Shown: positions 8,338 through 16,144 of the stretch, one piece after another
How the letters are laid out: each line of letters starts with the position of its first letter
How positions within the stretch are numbered: position 1 is the first letter of the stretch
Assembly: GCA_937879875.1 (NCBI GenBank)
Contig: CALFMN010000216.1
Location: 1-26,113 of the forward strand
Direction: 5' to 3'
DNA length: 26,113 nt
DNA from: an uncultured Chloroflexota bacterium
GTDB taxonomy: Bacteria > Chloroflexota > Dehalococcoidia > CAUJGQ01
The notes under the pieces: model-generated
Seen by the model: the letters and a program-made list of their open reading frames with translations, nothing else
What the model was told of the DNA's origin: nothing
The model's database searches: none
Translations under genes and position numbers: made by a program

Positions 8338-9531
8338 TTGAGCCTTACGGCGGAGATCAGGACAGCAGCTCGGGAGCTTGGTTTCGTCGCCGTCGGCGTC
8401 GCCCCCGCGGAGCTGGACAGGGCAGCGCGGTTCGTCTTCCACGAGCGTATCGACCTCGGCATGTACGACGGTCTGCCCTGGTTCAGCCACGAGCGCGCCG
8501 ACCGCGCCACGGAACCGGTGCGGGCGCTCAACGCCGCGGCGTCGGTGATCACGCTCGCGGCGCCGTACAAGACGGAGTTTGCGCCGCAGGGGTCGATCGA
8601 TGGGCTGCGCGGGCGCGTGGCCCGCTACGCCTGGGGGCGCGACTACCATCGCGTGTTGGAGAAGAAGCTGCGCTCGCTCGCCGCATTTATCGAGGAGCGC
8701 TGCGGGGCGCGCTCGCGCGGGTTGGTGGACTACGGGCCGCTGGCCGAGCGCGCCTATGCCGCGCGGGCGGGCATCGGTTGGTTCGGGAAGAGCACAAACC
8801 TGCTGCTGCCCGGCCTGGGCTCGTGGATTCTGCTGGCTGAGCTGCTGACCACGGCGCCACTCGAAGCGGACCCGCCGCTGGCAAAAAGCTGCGGCGGCTG
8901 CACCCGCTGCATCGTGGCCTGCCCCACCGGCGCGATCAGCGGGCCGTACGTCGTGGACAACCGTCGCTGCATCTCCTTTCAAACGATCGAGAACCGCGGC
9001 TGGATCCCGCGCGAGCTGCGCCCGCTCATGGGCGACTGGGTGTTCGGCTGCGACCTCTGCCAGGACGTGTGCCCCGTGGGCGGCGGCCGCGAGGGCGCTG
9101 CACTGCCGGAGTTCGCGCCGGCCACGCTCGACGCCGCGCTGCCCGAGCTGACCGCCCTGCTCTCTCTGAGTCAGGAGGAGTTTCACAGCCGCTTCCAGGG
9201 GCGGGCGATCGTGCGGGCGAAGCGTGCGGGCCTTGCCCGCAACGCCTGCGTCGCGCTTGGTAACATCGGCGATGCGGGAGCCGTGCCCGCGCTTATGGCG
9301 GCGCTGAACGGTGACGAATCGCCGGTCGTACGCGGGCACGCGGCCTGGGCGCTCGGCCGCATCGGCGGAGCGCCCGCTCGCGGAGCGCTGACGGCGGCAC
9401 GCGAGGCCGAAGCTGATGCCCAGGTCCTTGACGAGATCGACACGGCGATCGCCGGCGACTGCGGCTCGGCAGATGGCGCGGGCGTGCTGGCGTCGCCGCT
9501 GGCGTGGCTCGCCGGGCCGTGGCGGCGCTGA
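8338..9531 (+). CDS. queG: Epoxyqueuosine reductase QueG
   Basis: 397 residues from a TTG start just downstream of the Nudix stop. QueG reduces epoxyqueuosine to queuosine in tRNA, using cobalamin and two [4Fe-4S] clusters. The clusters are at Cys185/188/191/195 (CGGCTRCIVACP) and Cys211/238/241/245 (CISFQT and CDLCQDVCP). The conserved VDYGPLAERAYAARAGIGWFG begins at about 130 and contains the proposed catalytic Asp131. The C-terminus has HEAT-like helical repeats (about 300-370), as in full-length QueG proteins that contact tRNA. No other queuosine genes are in the window, so the cell may salvage or encode them elsewhere. The last 25 residues are low in conservation. Confidence 0.94.
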   Translation: MSLTAEIRTAARELGFVAVGVAPAELDRAARFVFHERIDLGMYDGLPWFSHERADRATEPVRALNAAASVITLAAPYKTEFAPQGSIDGLRGRVARYAWGRDYHRVLEKKLRSLAAFIEERCGARSRGLVDYGPLAERAYAARAGIGWFGKSTNLLLPGLGSWILLAELLTTAPLEADPPLAKSCGGCTRCIVACPTGAISGPYVVDNRRCISFQTIENRGWIPRELRPLMGDWVFGCDLCQDVCPVGGGREGAALPEFAPATLDAALPELTALLSLSQEEFHSRFQGRAIVRAKRAGLARNACVALGNIGDAGAVPALMAALNGDESPVVRGHAAWALGRIGGAPARGALTAAREAEADAQVLDEIDTAIAGDCGSADGAGVLASPLAWLAGPWRR

Positions 9532-9616
9532 GCGTCGTGCTTGACAGCGGACCGGTTTGAGGCGCTACGTTTCGCGCATCCGCTGGCGGCGTTCCCGGAA
9601 CGGAGGAGGAGACACG

Positions 9617-10168
9617 ATGACCACGCAACCGGAACAGCAGCACGACGCGCTCGATGTCGATGCCCTGCTCGCACAGGCGGCGAAGAAACTGACGCTGATC
9701 GAGCGGCGGCGCATCGAGGCAGGCGTGCTCGTGCCGTTGATCCGGGCCTTTCAGCACGAGATCGGGGAGGAGCGGGCGAACGCGATCGCTCGCAAGGTGA
9801 TCGTCGAGGTGGCGGAGGAGCAGGGCCGCCAGACGGCCGCGACGAAGGGCCGCAACGATCTGCTCGCCTTTACGGAAAACATGCAGGCGTTCAGCGGCGG
9901 CGGGGCGCTGGAGATCGAGATGGTGGAGCGCAACGAGAAGCGCGTGGGCTTCAATGTGCGGCGCTGCCGCTTCGCCGAGATGTACCGCACGCTCGGCGCC
10001 GGCGACCTCGGCGGCATCCTCTCCTGCAACCGCGACTTTTCCAACGTCGGCGGCTTCAACCCGGCGATCGGTCTGACACGCACGCAGACGATTATGCAGG
10101 GCGCCGAGTTCTGCGATTTCCGCTACCGCGCCGCCCAGGCTCCAGAGGAGCGCGCCGCCGGCGCCTGA
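9617..10168 (+). CDS. L-2-amino-thiazoline-4-carboxylic acid hydrolase-like protein
   Basis: 183 residues. The start is the ATG directly after GGAGGAGACACG; a longer frame from 9557 lacks a better site. The C-terminal signature, a tract ending TRTQTIMQGAEFCDFRY, is characteristic of the ATC hydrolase (ATC_hydrolase) family, in which Asn/Cys/Asp residues form the presumed site; the central NRDFSNVGGFNP region also fits. The founding enzyme opens a thiazoline ring to S-carbamoyl-cysteine. Many bacteria carry homologs with no proven substrate, so the reaction here is uncertain. It lies 85 nt after queG on the same strand and ends convergently with a secreted-protein gene. Confidence 0.75.
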   Translation: MTTQPEQQHDALDVDALLAQAAKKLTLIERRRIEAGVLVPLIRAFQHEIGEERANAIARKVIVEVAEEQGRQTAATKGRNDLLAFTENMQAFSGGGALEIEMVERNEKRVGFNVRRCRFAEMYRTLGAGDLGGILSCNRDFSNVGGFNPAIGLTRTQTIMQGAEFCDFRYRAAQAPEERAAGA

Positions 10169-10231
10169 CGAGCGAACAGAGGGCTCGCCCGACCGGGCCG
10201 CCCCGGATCGCGATGGCGGCCGTTGCAGCCG

Positions 10232-11455
10232 TCAGCGGCGCGCCTGGGCCGCGGCGCTGAAGAGGCGGACCTCCTTCGCCGCGCTGAGCGTTGCCCAGAC
10301 GTTCGGCCCGGAGGCTGCTGCGCCGCCGGTTGCCTCGTGCGAGGTCGCGGCGCCAGTCAGCGGGCTGGACGTGGTCGCCACGGCGGCCAGGCGGCCGTCG
10401 ATCACGTGCGCCAGCGACACCGCGTAGTCCAGCGACACGCCGCCGGGCAGGCCGCTGATCAGCACGCCCACGACAACACGACCTCGGCGAAAGACGACGA
10501 GGTAGTCCTGAGCGGTAAGGCCGGCCGCCGGGGACCAGTTGTAGGTGAGCCCTTGCGCCTCATCGCCCAGCGCCGAGACGGCAGGGTGCTGGACGTTGGA
10601 GTTGGCCGGATCGTTGGCGAAGCCGCTGATCTCGTTGGCCACGAGGCCGCGGGCCTGGTCAGGAGTGAAGCCGGTGATGAGCACGTTGCTGAGCAGGAGC
10701 GCGGCACCACGCTGCGGACTTTTTGCCTCCCAGTTGCCGAAATATGATGCGACGGAGAAGACGCCGTTCGTGTCGAGCGAACCCTCCCGAGCGAGCGTGT
10801 ACTGCGCCAGATCCGTTTCGTTGAGGGCGAGGCTCTTCAGTCCCTGCTGGCTGGTGACGGGGGAGCTTCCCGCGGACGCCGACGCGGCCTGCGGCGTTGG
10901 CGATCCCTGCGGGGCGGGCGTTGACGCTGCCGGTGCAGGAGCGGCCGTCGGCGATCCCGGCGGCGGCTGCGTGGGCGAGACTACAATCGGCGCGTCCTGC
11001 GAGAGCGCGACTGCCCAGGCGCCCTGCCCCGGAGGAATTGCGGTAACCGAGGCGTAGCCGCCGGCCGGCGTATACGTCAATACACTGTCCGCGCCCGTCA
11101 CCGCGGCCGAAGCCGTAGCCGAAGGGTTTCCGATCATCACCCACTCGTCGGGAGGCGCCGTGACTCGGTACAGCGGGGAGTCCGCGGCCGCATCCAGGCT
11201 GCCGCCGCCGGGAAAGTTCGCCCAGTAGCCCCAGCCTGCCTTCAGCGCCGCGTCAGCCGGTACCACCTCGTACGCGCTGTCCCTTGGCTGAATGGTGTAG
11301 AGAGAGCCCTCGGCGCCGCGCAAATGCGAGCCTTCCGGACCCGAGACCAGGTTCCAGCCCGCGGGGAAGGTTGCCGCGGGGCTCGGAATCGCCTGCTGGT
11401 GCAAGACTGCCAACGAGACGAGCAGGGCGCCGAGCAGCAGGCTGCATCGCCGCAT
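10232..11455 (-). CDS. Modular secreted protein with WNLVSGP domain, Pro/Ala linker and C-terminal sensor-like domain
   Basis: 407 residues. The ATG with AAGGAGAGA upstream was chosen. Residues 1-28 are a signal peptide. Next comes a domain starting FPAGWNLVSGPEG, with LYTIQPRDSAYE and GWGYWANFPGG, a compact beta module seen in exported proteins of Chloroflexota-like genomes. A low-complexity linker rich in Pro, Ala, Ser and Thr (about 160-200) leads to a folded part starting near LKSLALNETDLAQYTL, which resembles extracellular domains of lipoproteins or kinases that weigh a ligand. There is no transmembrane anchor after the signal peptide and no lipobox. The function is unknown; a cell-wall or extracellular role is inferred. 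Confidence 0.7.
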   Translation of the reverse strand: MRRCSLLLGALLVSLAVLHQQAIPSPAATFPAGWNLVSGPEGSHLRGAEGSLYTIQPRDSAYEVVPADAALKAGWGYWANFPGGGSLDAAADSPLYRVTAPPDEWVMIGNPSATASAAVTGADSVLTYTPAGGYASVTAIPPGQGAWAVALSQDAPIVVSPTQPPPGSPTAAPAPAASTPAPQGSPTPQAASASAGSSPVTSQQGLKSLALNETDLAQYTLAREGSLDTNGVFSVASYFGNWEAKSPQRGAALLLSNVLITGFTPDQARGLVANEISGFANDPANSNVQHPAVSALGDEAQGLTYNWSPAAGLTAQDYLVVFRRGRVVVGVLISGLPGGVSLDYAVSLAHVIDGRLAAVATTSSPLTGAATSHEATGGAAASGPNVWATLSAAKEVRLFSAAAQARR

Positions 11456-11540
11456 GGGGCATCTCTCCTTCCCGCCAAAGCGGGCTCTTCGCACGCACTC
11501 CGCATTCGACAACGGCGGACGCAGTCCGGATCGTTACTGA

Positions 11541-11566
11541 GCACCGGCAAAGCCATGCCGGTGCTG
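11541..11566. terminator. 10-bp perfect inverted repeat between two minus-strand genes
   Basis: AGCACCGGCA and TGCCGGTGCT flank a 6-nt loop. It lies between the stop of the exporter gene (11751) and the start of the secreted-protein gene (11455). It could end the exporter transcript, but no T-tract follows, so it may instead be an operator or an mRNA structure. Nothing gene-like was seen in the rest of 11456-11750. Confidence 0.4.
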
Positions 11567-11750
11567 AAAGTGTACGCTGAGGCAAGCGAAAGCGCTCGCA
11601 TCGGCGGCCCGAGCGCGAGTACCCTTCGCCGGCACAATAGCACCCCATGGCGGGACGCGACAGCAAGCAGCGTGGCTGACCACCGCCTGAGCGGAACCGG
11701 CCGGCCGGTGTGGTCCGGCACGGACCCGCCTGCGGTCTGGCGCGGCGAGC

Positions 11751-13232
11751 CTAATGCCCGGCGGCGGCGATCGCCACCTCGCCGGGCTGGCCGGCGCCGT
11801 GGCGCATCGTGGCGGCCGCGTCCTCGTCGCGGATGAGGAAGGCGAACGCCACGCCGATCACGCTGATGATCACGCCGGCGAAGAAGGCGTCGTGGAAGCC
11901 GAGCAGCCCCGCGTGCTGGCCCTGCGGCGTGGCCAGAAAGCGCGGGTCAAACGCCTTGAGGCCGTAGTGTGCCGCCCGCTCGAACAGCACCGTGGCCAGC
12001 ACGGCCACGCCGAACGACGCGCTCACCTGCCGGTTGGTGCTGAACAGGGACGAGGCACGCCCGGTGTCCTGCGGTGTAATCGTCGCGTAGGTTGCCGCCT
12101 GCAGCGGGATGAACGTGAACGCCATGGCGATACCGCGGATGAACATGATGCCCACGACCCACCAGATGTTCGTCTTCAGATCGATCCAGAGGAACAACGC
12201 CGAGCTCACGGCGAACAGTGTTAGCGCCGCGGCCAGCAACCGCCGCGGACCGACCGTGGGATAGAGGCGGCCCGAGAGTTGGGCGAACAGTACGACCGCG
12301 AGCGCCTGCGGCAGCAGGATCAGGCCCGTGTCGATCGCCGAGTAGCCGCGCAGCGTCTGCAGGAAGAGCGGCAATAAGAAGATCACGCTGATCAGGCTGG
12401 CGGAGGCGGCGAAGAAAACGATGTTGGCGTTGCGGAACATGCGGTCCACGAACAGACGCAGATCCAGCATCGGCCGCGTCAGCCGCAGCTCCACCACCAC
12501 CATCGCCACGAAGCAGGCGATGCCCACCAGCCCCGTGCTCATCACCGTCGCCGAGGTCCAGCCATCCTCCGGCGCTTTCGAAAGCGCGTACAGGACCAGC
12601 GCCAGCCCGGCGCCCGAGAGCACGAAGCCCCAGAAGTCGAAGTCGCCGCTCAGCGGCTCGGTGTGCTCTTCGAGGAAGAGCCAGGAGAAAATGAAGCCAA
12701 TCACGCCGATCGGCACGTTCACATAAAAGATCCAGCGCCAACTCACGTCGTCCACAAGCAGACCGCCGATGATTGGCCCGAGCGCCGGCGCGATCACGGT
12801 GGGGATCGTCAGTACGAGCGAGGCGCGAGCGCGCTCGGCGGGCGGGAAGGCGCGGAAGAGCATCGCCGTGCCGACGGGCGTCATCATGCCGCCGCCGACG
12901 CCTTGCAGAATACGGAAGGCGATCAGTTGGCCGGTGTTCTGCGAGAGACCGCAGAGCGCCGAGCTGGCGGTGAAGGTCGCCAGCGCGAACAGAAAGGTCC
13001 GCTTGGTGCCGAAGCGGTCGCCGATCCAGCCCGAGGCGGGGATCCAGATGGCGAGGCTGAGCAGGTAGCCGGTGACCACCCACTCCAGGCCGCTGCTGTC
13101 GGCCTTGAGCTGCTGGCCCAGCCTGGGCAAAGCGACGTTGACGATCGTCAGGTCCATCAGGTCCATAAACAGACCGAAAATGAAGGCGGCGGCGACGAGC
13201 CACTTGTACGGGGCATTGCGCAGTCGGGTCAT
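11751..13232 (-). CDS. DHA2-type (EmrB/QacA) drug efflux transporter of the MFS
   Basis: 493 residues with about 14 hydrophobic segments, the size and pattern of the DHA2 family. Typical signatures are LDLTIVNVALPRLG-like sequence in TM1 (here MDLMDLTIVNVALPRLG), WVVTGYLLSLA in TM2, GDRFGTKR in the cytoplasmic loop 2-3, and LQGVGGGMM plus SWRWIFYVNVPIG in TM4-TM6. These transporters exchange protons for hydrophobic drugs or cations. The ATG at 13232 begins the first helix; an upstream ATG at 13265 would add 11 polar residues. It is divergent from a TetR gene and shares the operator region, so it is very likely repressed by that regulator and induced by its substrates. Confidence 0.92.
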   Translation of the reverse strand: MTRLRNAPYKWLVAAAFIFGLFMDLMDLTIVNVALPRLGQQLKADSSGLEWVVTGYLLSLAIWIPASGWIGDRFGTKRTFLFALATFTASSALCGLSQNTGQLIAFRILQGVGGGMMTPVGTAMLFRAFPPAERARASLVLTIPTVIAPALGPIIGGLLVDDVSWRWIFYVNVPIGVIGFIFSWLFLEEHTEPLSGDFDFWGFVLSGAGLALVLYALSKAPEDGWTSATVMSTGLVGIACFVAMVVVELRLTRPMLDLRLFVDRMFRNANIVFFAASASLISVIFLLPLFLQTLRGYSAIDTGLILLPQALAVVLFAQLSGRLYPTVGPRRLLAAALTLFAVSSALFLWIDLKTNIWWVVGIMFIRGIAMAFTFIPLQAATYATITPQDTGRASSLFSTNRQVSASFGVAVLATVLFERAAHYGLKAFDPRFLATPQGQHAGLLGFHDAFFAGVIISVIGVAFAFLIRDEDAAATMRHGAGQPGEVAIAAAGH

Positions 13233-13268
13233 TCTTGCACCGTCCCGGCATCGTGATAGACTCAACCT

Positions 13269-13311
13269 GGACCGTTGGGTCCAACTTCCGCCAATTTAGA
13301 CCGTGGAGTCC
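13269..13311. promoter_or_regulatory. Duplicated palindromic operator in the exporter/TetR intergenic region
   Basis: GGACCGTTGGGTCC (13269-13282) is a perfect 5-bp inverted repeat around a 4-nt centre. A second copy, AGACCGTGGAGTCC (13298-13311), differs at three positions and lies 29 bp further on, close to three helical turns. The two sites cover the divergent start regions, as expected for a TetR-type repressor that controls both genes. Confidence 0.72.
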
Positions 13312-13314
13312 AGT

Positions 13315-13983
13315 TTGTCAACCGATCCTTCGTACGGTTCGCGGCCCGGCCAAACGGCCGGTGCGGCGGGCGATTGGCGCGCGGCCCGGCGGCAGCACAT
13401 TTTGGACGCGGCGCGCACGATCTTCCTGCGCGACGGCTACCGCGGCACCACGATGGAGCGGGTGGCCGAGGAAGCCGGCGTCAGCAAGCAGACGCTCTAC
13501 AACAACTTCGGCGACAAGGAAGAGCTGTTCGAAGGTCTGCTCGAACGCCGGCGCGAGGCGGATCTGGTCGGCGCGCTCGCGCGGGCACTCGACGCGGCGG
13601 CCGACTTTAACCCCGAGCAGGCGGTGCGGCTGGCTGCCGAAGCGCTCGTGCGCTCCGGGCTGGACCCCGATTTCATCGGCATTCATCGCATCATCATCGA
13701 ACTGGCGGCCGAGCAGCCAGACGTGATGATGCGCGTCCGCGAGCGGACGTTCTTGAAGAACGTGGCTGCCGTGCAGGCCGCACTCGAACGCGGCATGGCG
13801 GCAGGCAGGATCGGGCCGATCGATGCGGAAGCGGTGGCGTACATCATCTTCGGCGTCTCGGCGTCGATCGGGCTGTTTCGGCCAAGCGTTCACGACGAGG
13901 TTTCTGAGCGTCTCACGCCGGAGCGGATGGCGAGCGCCCTCGGCGGCCTGCTGGCGCATGGCCTGCTGGCGCAGCCGGTCTGA
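13315..13983 (+). CDS. TetR-family transcriptional repressor
   Basis: 222 residues. The N-terminal helix-turn-helix is clear: ILDAARTIFLRDGYRGTTMERVAEEAGVS, then KQTLYNNFGDKEELFEGLL, at about 25-70. The rest is an all-helical ligand and dimer domain. The TTG at 13315 was preferred because GGAG lies 6 nt upstream; a GTG at 13303 gives four more residues but would lie inside the second operator copy and has no ribosome binding site. It is transcribed away from the drug exporter, with a duplicated palindrome between them. The likely role is repression of the exporter and of itself, relieved by a hydrophobic ligand. Confidence 0.9.
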   Translation: MSTDPSYGSRPGQTAGAAGDWRAARRQHILDAARTIFLRDGYRGTTMERVAEEAGVSKQTLYNNFGDKEELFEGLLERRREADLVGALARALDAAADFNPEQAVRLAAEALVRSGLDPDFIGIHRIIIELAAEQPDVMMRVRERTFLKNVAAVQAALERGMAAGRIGPIDAEAVAYIIFGVSASIGLFRPSVHDEVSERLTPERMASALGGLLAHGLLAQPV

Positions 13984-14134
13984 ACCCGCCGGCGCCGAAC
14001 CAGCCGCTCGCGCCCACATCGCCGGCAGGATCGCTGCCACGCCACGGCGTCCGGCTCCGATCCCCCGCCGAATGATTGATCGAGCGCTTCCGTCCTGGAT
14101 TGAGAGCCTCGCAAGCCGGCGCCCGATGCCCGCC

Positions 14135-15304
14135 CTACCGATACAGGCTGCGCAGATATCTGTCCGCCAGTCGCTTCTGCACCTGCGGCGTGAAACGCGA
14201 TAGCTCCCGGTCCAGCCGCTCGACCTCCAACGGGGAGAGCGTGACCTGCGGCCGCTCGACGACGTGCGCCTTCAGAAAGGCCATGCGGTAGGCCGTCGGC
14301 GGATGCGTCGCGTCCAGCCGGTACTGCTCAACCGTTTGCGCGCCATCGTGCAGCGCCGCGGCCACGTCCTCCTGGGAGAGCCGCCGGCGCAACTCCGGCA
14401 TCAAGTCCTGCATGCGATCGTTCAGCGCCAACTGGTGCACGGCGTTGGCGAAGCGGCCACGGTAGTGCAGCTTCGCCAGCATGGCGAGCACGGCGTCGGT
14501 GCCCGCGACCTCTGCCGCGAGGTAGTCTGCCAGGTACTCTGCTCGCTGCGACTCGCGCCAGTTCAGGTGGCTGAGCAGGCGCAACGCACCGCCCGGGATG
14601 TACGCGACCAGTCCCATAATCGCGTTGGCGAGCAACTCGGCGAGATTCTGGCGCCGTACCGTGGGCGACGGACTCAGGAAGCCGTGCCAGGTGCGCAACG
14701 AGTATAACGCCGTGCCGATGTACAAGCCGCGGGAGGAATCGCCGTTTACGCCGTGCCCCAGCTCATGCCCCAGCAGGGCCACTCGTTCCTGTGCGTCGAG
14801 CGAGAGAAACAGCGGCAGTCCGAGCAAGAGTACCCGCCGGCGTCGCCAGCCCACCCGGCCAAACGCGGCGTTGTACTCCGGCGTGATCACGATCGCGTCC
14901 AGGTTCGCCGTGTTCAGCTCGCGAGCGATCGCGCCGGTAAGCTGCAGTGTCGCGGCGACCGCGTCATGGGCCGCGGCCGTGCCTGAGAGCTGCGGCACGC
15001 GCGGCCGCAGCTCGAAGGCCATGACCAGCAGCAGGATGCCAGGGAAGATACCGATCGGGTTCCAGCCAACAGTGAACAGCAGAAACAGCCCCGCCGCCGC
15101 GGTCAGCAGCGTCAGCGCATGCACGGCCGTCGCCAGCACGTACGCCAGCGCTTTTGCCAGTGTGAGCCGCGGCTTGAGCGATCGCGCGGCGATCACGTCG
15201 TCAAGCAGGCGCTTCCCGAGGCGAGCACTCAGCGAGGTGTAGACTGCGCCCACGAGGTCGCCGGGGCGGTTCCGCGGTGACTGTCCAGACGATGAGCGGG
15301 ACAT
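14135..15304 (-). CDS. M48-family membrane metalloprotease (HtpX-like)
   Basis: 389 residues. A hydrophobic pair of segments at about 52-97 anchors the protein. The zinc motif HELGH is at 180-184 (context LLGHELGHGVNGD), and the third ligand is probably Glu256 in RAEYLADYLAA, which matches the ExxxD pattern of M48 peptidases. A further hydrophobic stretch lies at about 224-244. HtpX-type enzymes cut misfolded membrane proteins; this protein is longer and more divergent at the C-terminus, where polar helices follow. The ATG at 15304 was chosen, but an upstream in-frame ATG at 15388 (adding 28 residues) is possible. It faces the TetR gene convergently, leaving 150 nt without a clear terminator. 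Confidence 0.82.
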   Translation of the reverse strand: MSRSSSGQSPRNRPGDLVGAVYTSLSARLGKRLLDDVIAARSLKPRLTLAKALAYVLATAVHALTLLTAAAGLFLLFTVGWNPIGIFPGILLLVMAFELRPRVPQLSGTAAAHDAVAATLQLTGAIARELNTANLDAIVITPEYNAAFGRVGWRRRRVLLLGLPLFLSLDAQERVALLGHELGHGVNGDSSRGLYIGTALYSLRTWHGFLSPSPTVRRQNLAELLANAIMGLVAYIPGGALRLLSHLNWRESQRAEYLADYLAAEVAGTDAVLAMLAKLHYRGRFANAVHQLALNDRMQDLMPELRRRLSQEDVAAALHDGAQTVEQYRLDATHPPTAYRMAFLKAHVVERPQVTLSPLEVERLDRELSRFTPQVQKRLADRYLRSLYR

Positions 15305-15764
15305 CGAGCCTGAACCCCGGTCGGACCGTGACGCCAACAGCCGATCAGCCAGCCGAGCCGTGAGAGCCGAGTGTAGCCCATGCGCCATACTGCGGCAACG
15401 GCTCCAGTTCCTCCGGGTGTGCCGCGTTAGGGAGTCGCGCGGCCTGAGCGGCGGGAACTGCTGGGCGGCGACGCAGGCCCATGCCGGCGTTCTCGTCCGA
15501 CGTATGCCTCGATCTCGTCGCGCCACGCCGCTCGTGGGCGTCGTGACTGGCCGCGGACGGCGGCAAAGAGCAGGAGTGCGGCCGGCCACGACGGAGCGCA
15601 GTGGTTTCCTGCGAAACGGCGCCGGGTCAGCCGACGGTCCTTCGCCCGTTTGGTATAGTAGCTGCTGCCCCGGATGGCTCGCGAAATGCGACGCAGACCG
15701 GCCGTCGCGCAGCGGGGTGCGCAGAAGCCATGTGTCCGGCAGGCTTCACCCACGAGGTTCAACG
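15305..15764. other. 460-nt intergenic stretch between divergent genes
   Basis: It separates the M48 protease gene from the small plus-strand gene at 15765. It contains a possible upstream start for the protease (15388) and a promoter-like box at 15651-15659. ORFs that cross it in several frames are Arg/Ala-rich and show no family signature. Nothing else is supported. Confidence 0.5.
15651..15659 (+). promoter_or_regulatory. Extended -10 promoter candidate
   Basis: TGGTATAGT is an extended -10 element (TGn followed by TATAGT) in an otherwise GC-rich region, with no clear -35. Transcription would begin near 15666, about 100 nt before the small gene at 15765. It is a motif match only. Confidence 0.4.
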
Positions 15765-15998
15765 ATGGCAGCGGATCAGTGGTTTACCCTCGTCCGGTTC
15801 AACGCCGACCCGTCCCATCTCACCGGCGTGGCGCAGACGCGCAACGCCCGCGAGACGCTGGCGCTGCTCGATCAGTGGCAGGAGCGCTTTCCCGCAGAGA
15901 CCACGGTCGTCTTCGATCCGGACAATAAGCCGGTCGAGCGGTCCCTGATCGAGCCCCTCGATCAGGGGGCAACACGCCGCGGCAGCGCCGGTTTGTAG
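15765..15998 (+). CDS. Small orphan protein, 77 residues
   Basis: Not recognised. The ATG follows CACGAGGTTCAACG, a weak ribosome binding site, and an extended -10 box lies about 100 nt upstream. The protein is soluble, begins MAADQWFTLVRFNADP, and has a helical middle (NARETLALLDQWQERFP) and a strand-turn segment (TTVVFDPDNKPVERSL). The upstream frame extension to 15360 is Arg-rich and unlikely to be translated. It ends facing the R3H ATPase gene. The coding potential looks real from residue balance, but no function can be given. Confidence 0.5.
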   Translation: MAADQWFTLVRFNADPSHLTGVAQTRNARETLALLDQWQERFPAETTVVFDPDNKPVERSLIEPLDQGATRRGSAGL

Positions 15999-16144
15999 CT
16001 CGGTGCGCTGCCGTCGGGTGCAGCGGGCAGCGTTGCAGCCGCCGCGCCATGCCGTCCAGCAACGCCGTGTCGATCTCCATGCGCGCGATTCGGCGCTCGC
16101 ACGCGACCGCCGGCGATGTGGCCGCGGCACCGGCTGGCCGGCCT

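Noticed and set aside
7759..9339. Minus-strand ORF of 526 codons opposite the Nudix and queG genes
   Set aside because: Both plus-strand genes carry intact catalytic motifs; this frame shows only Arg/His/Ala-rich sequence.
11947..13284. Second minus-strand ORF in another frame of the exporter gene
   Set aside because: It is a shadow of the exporter gene; the exporter frame holds the membrane segments and family signatures.
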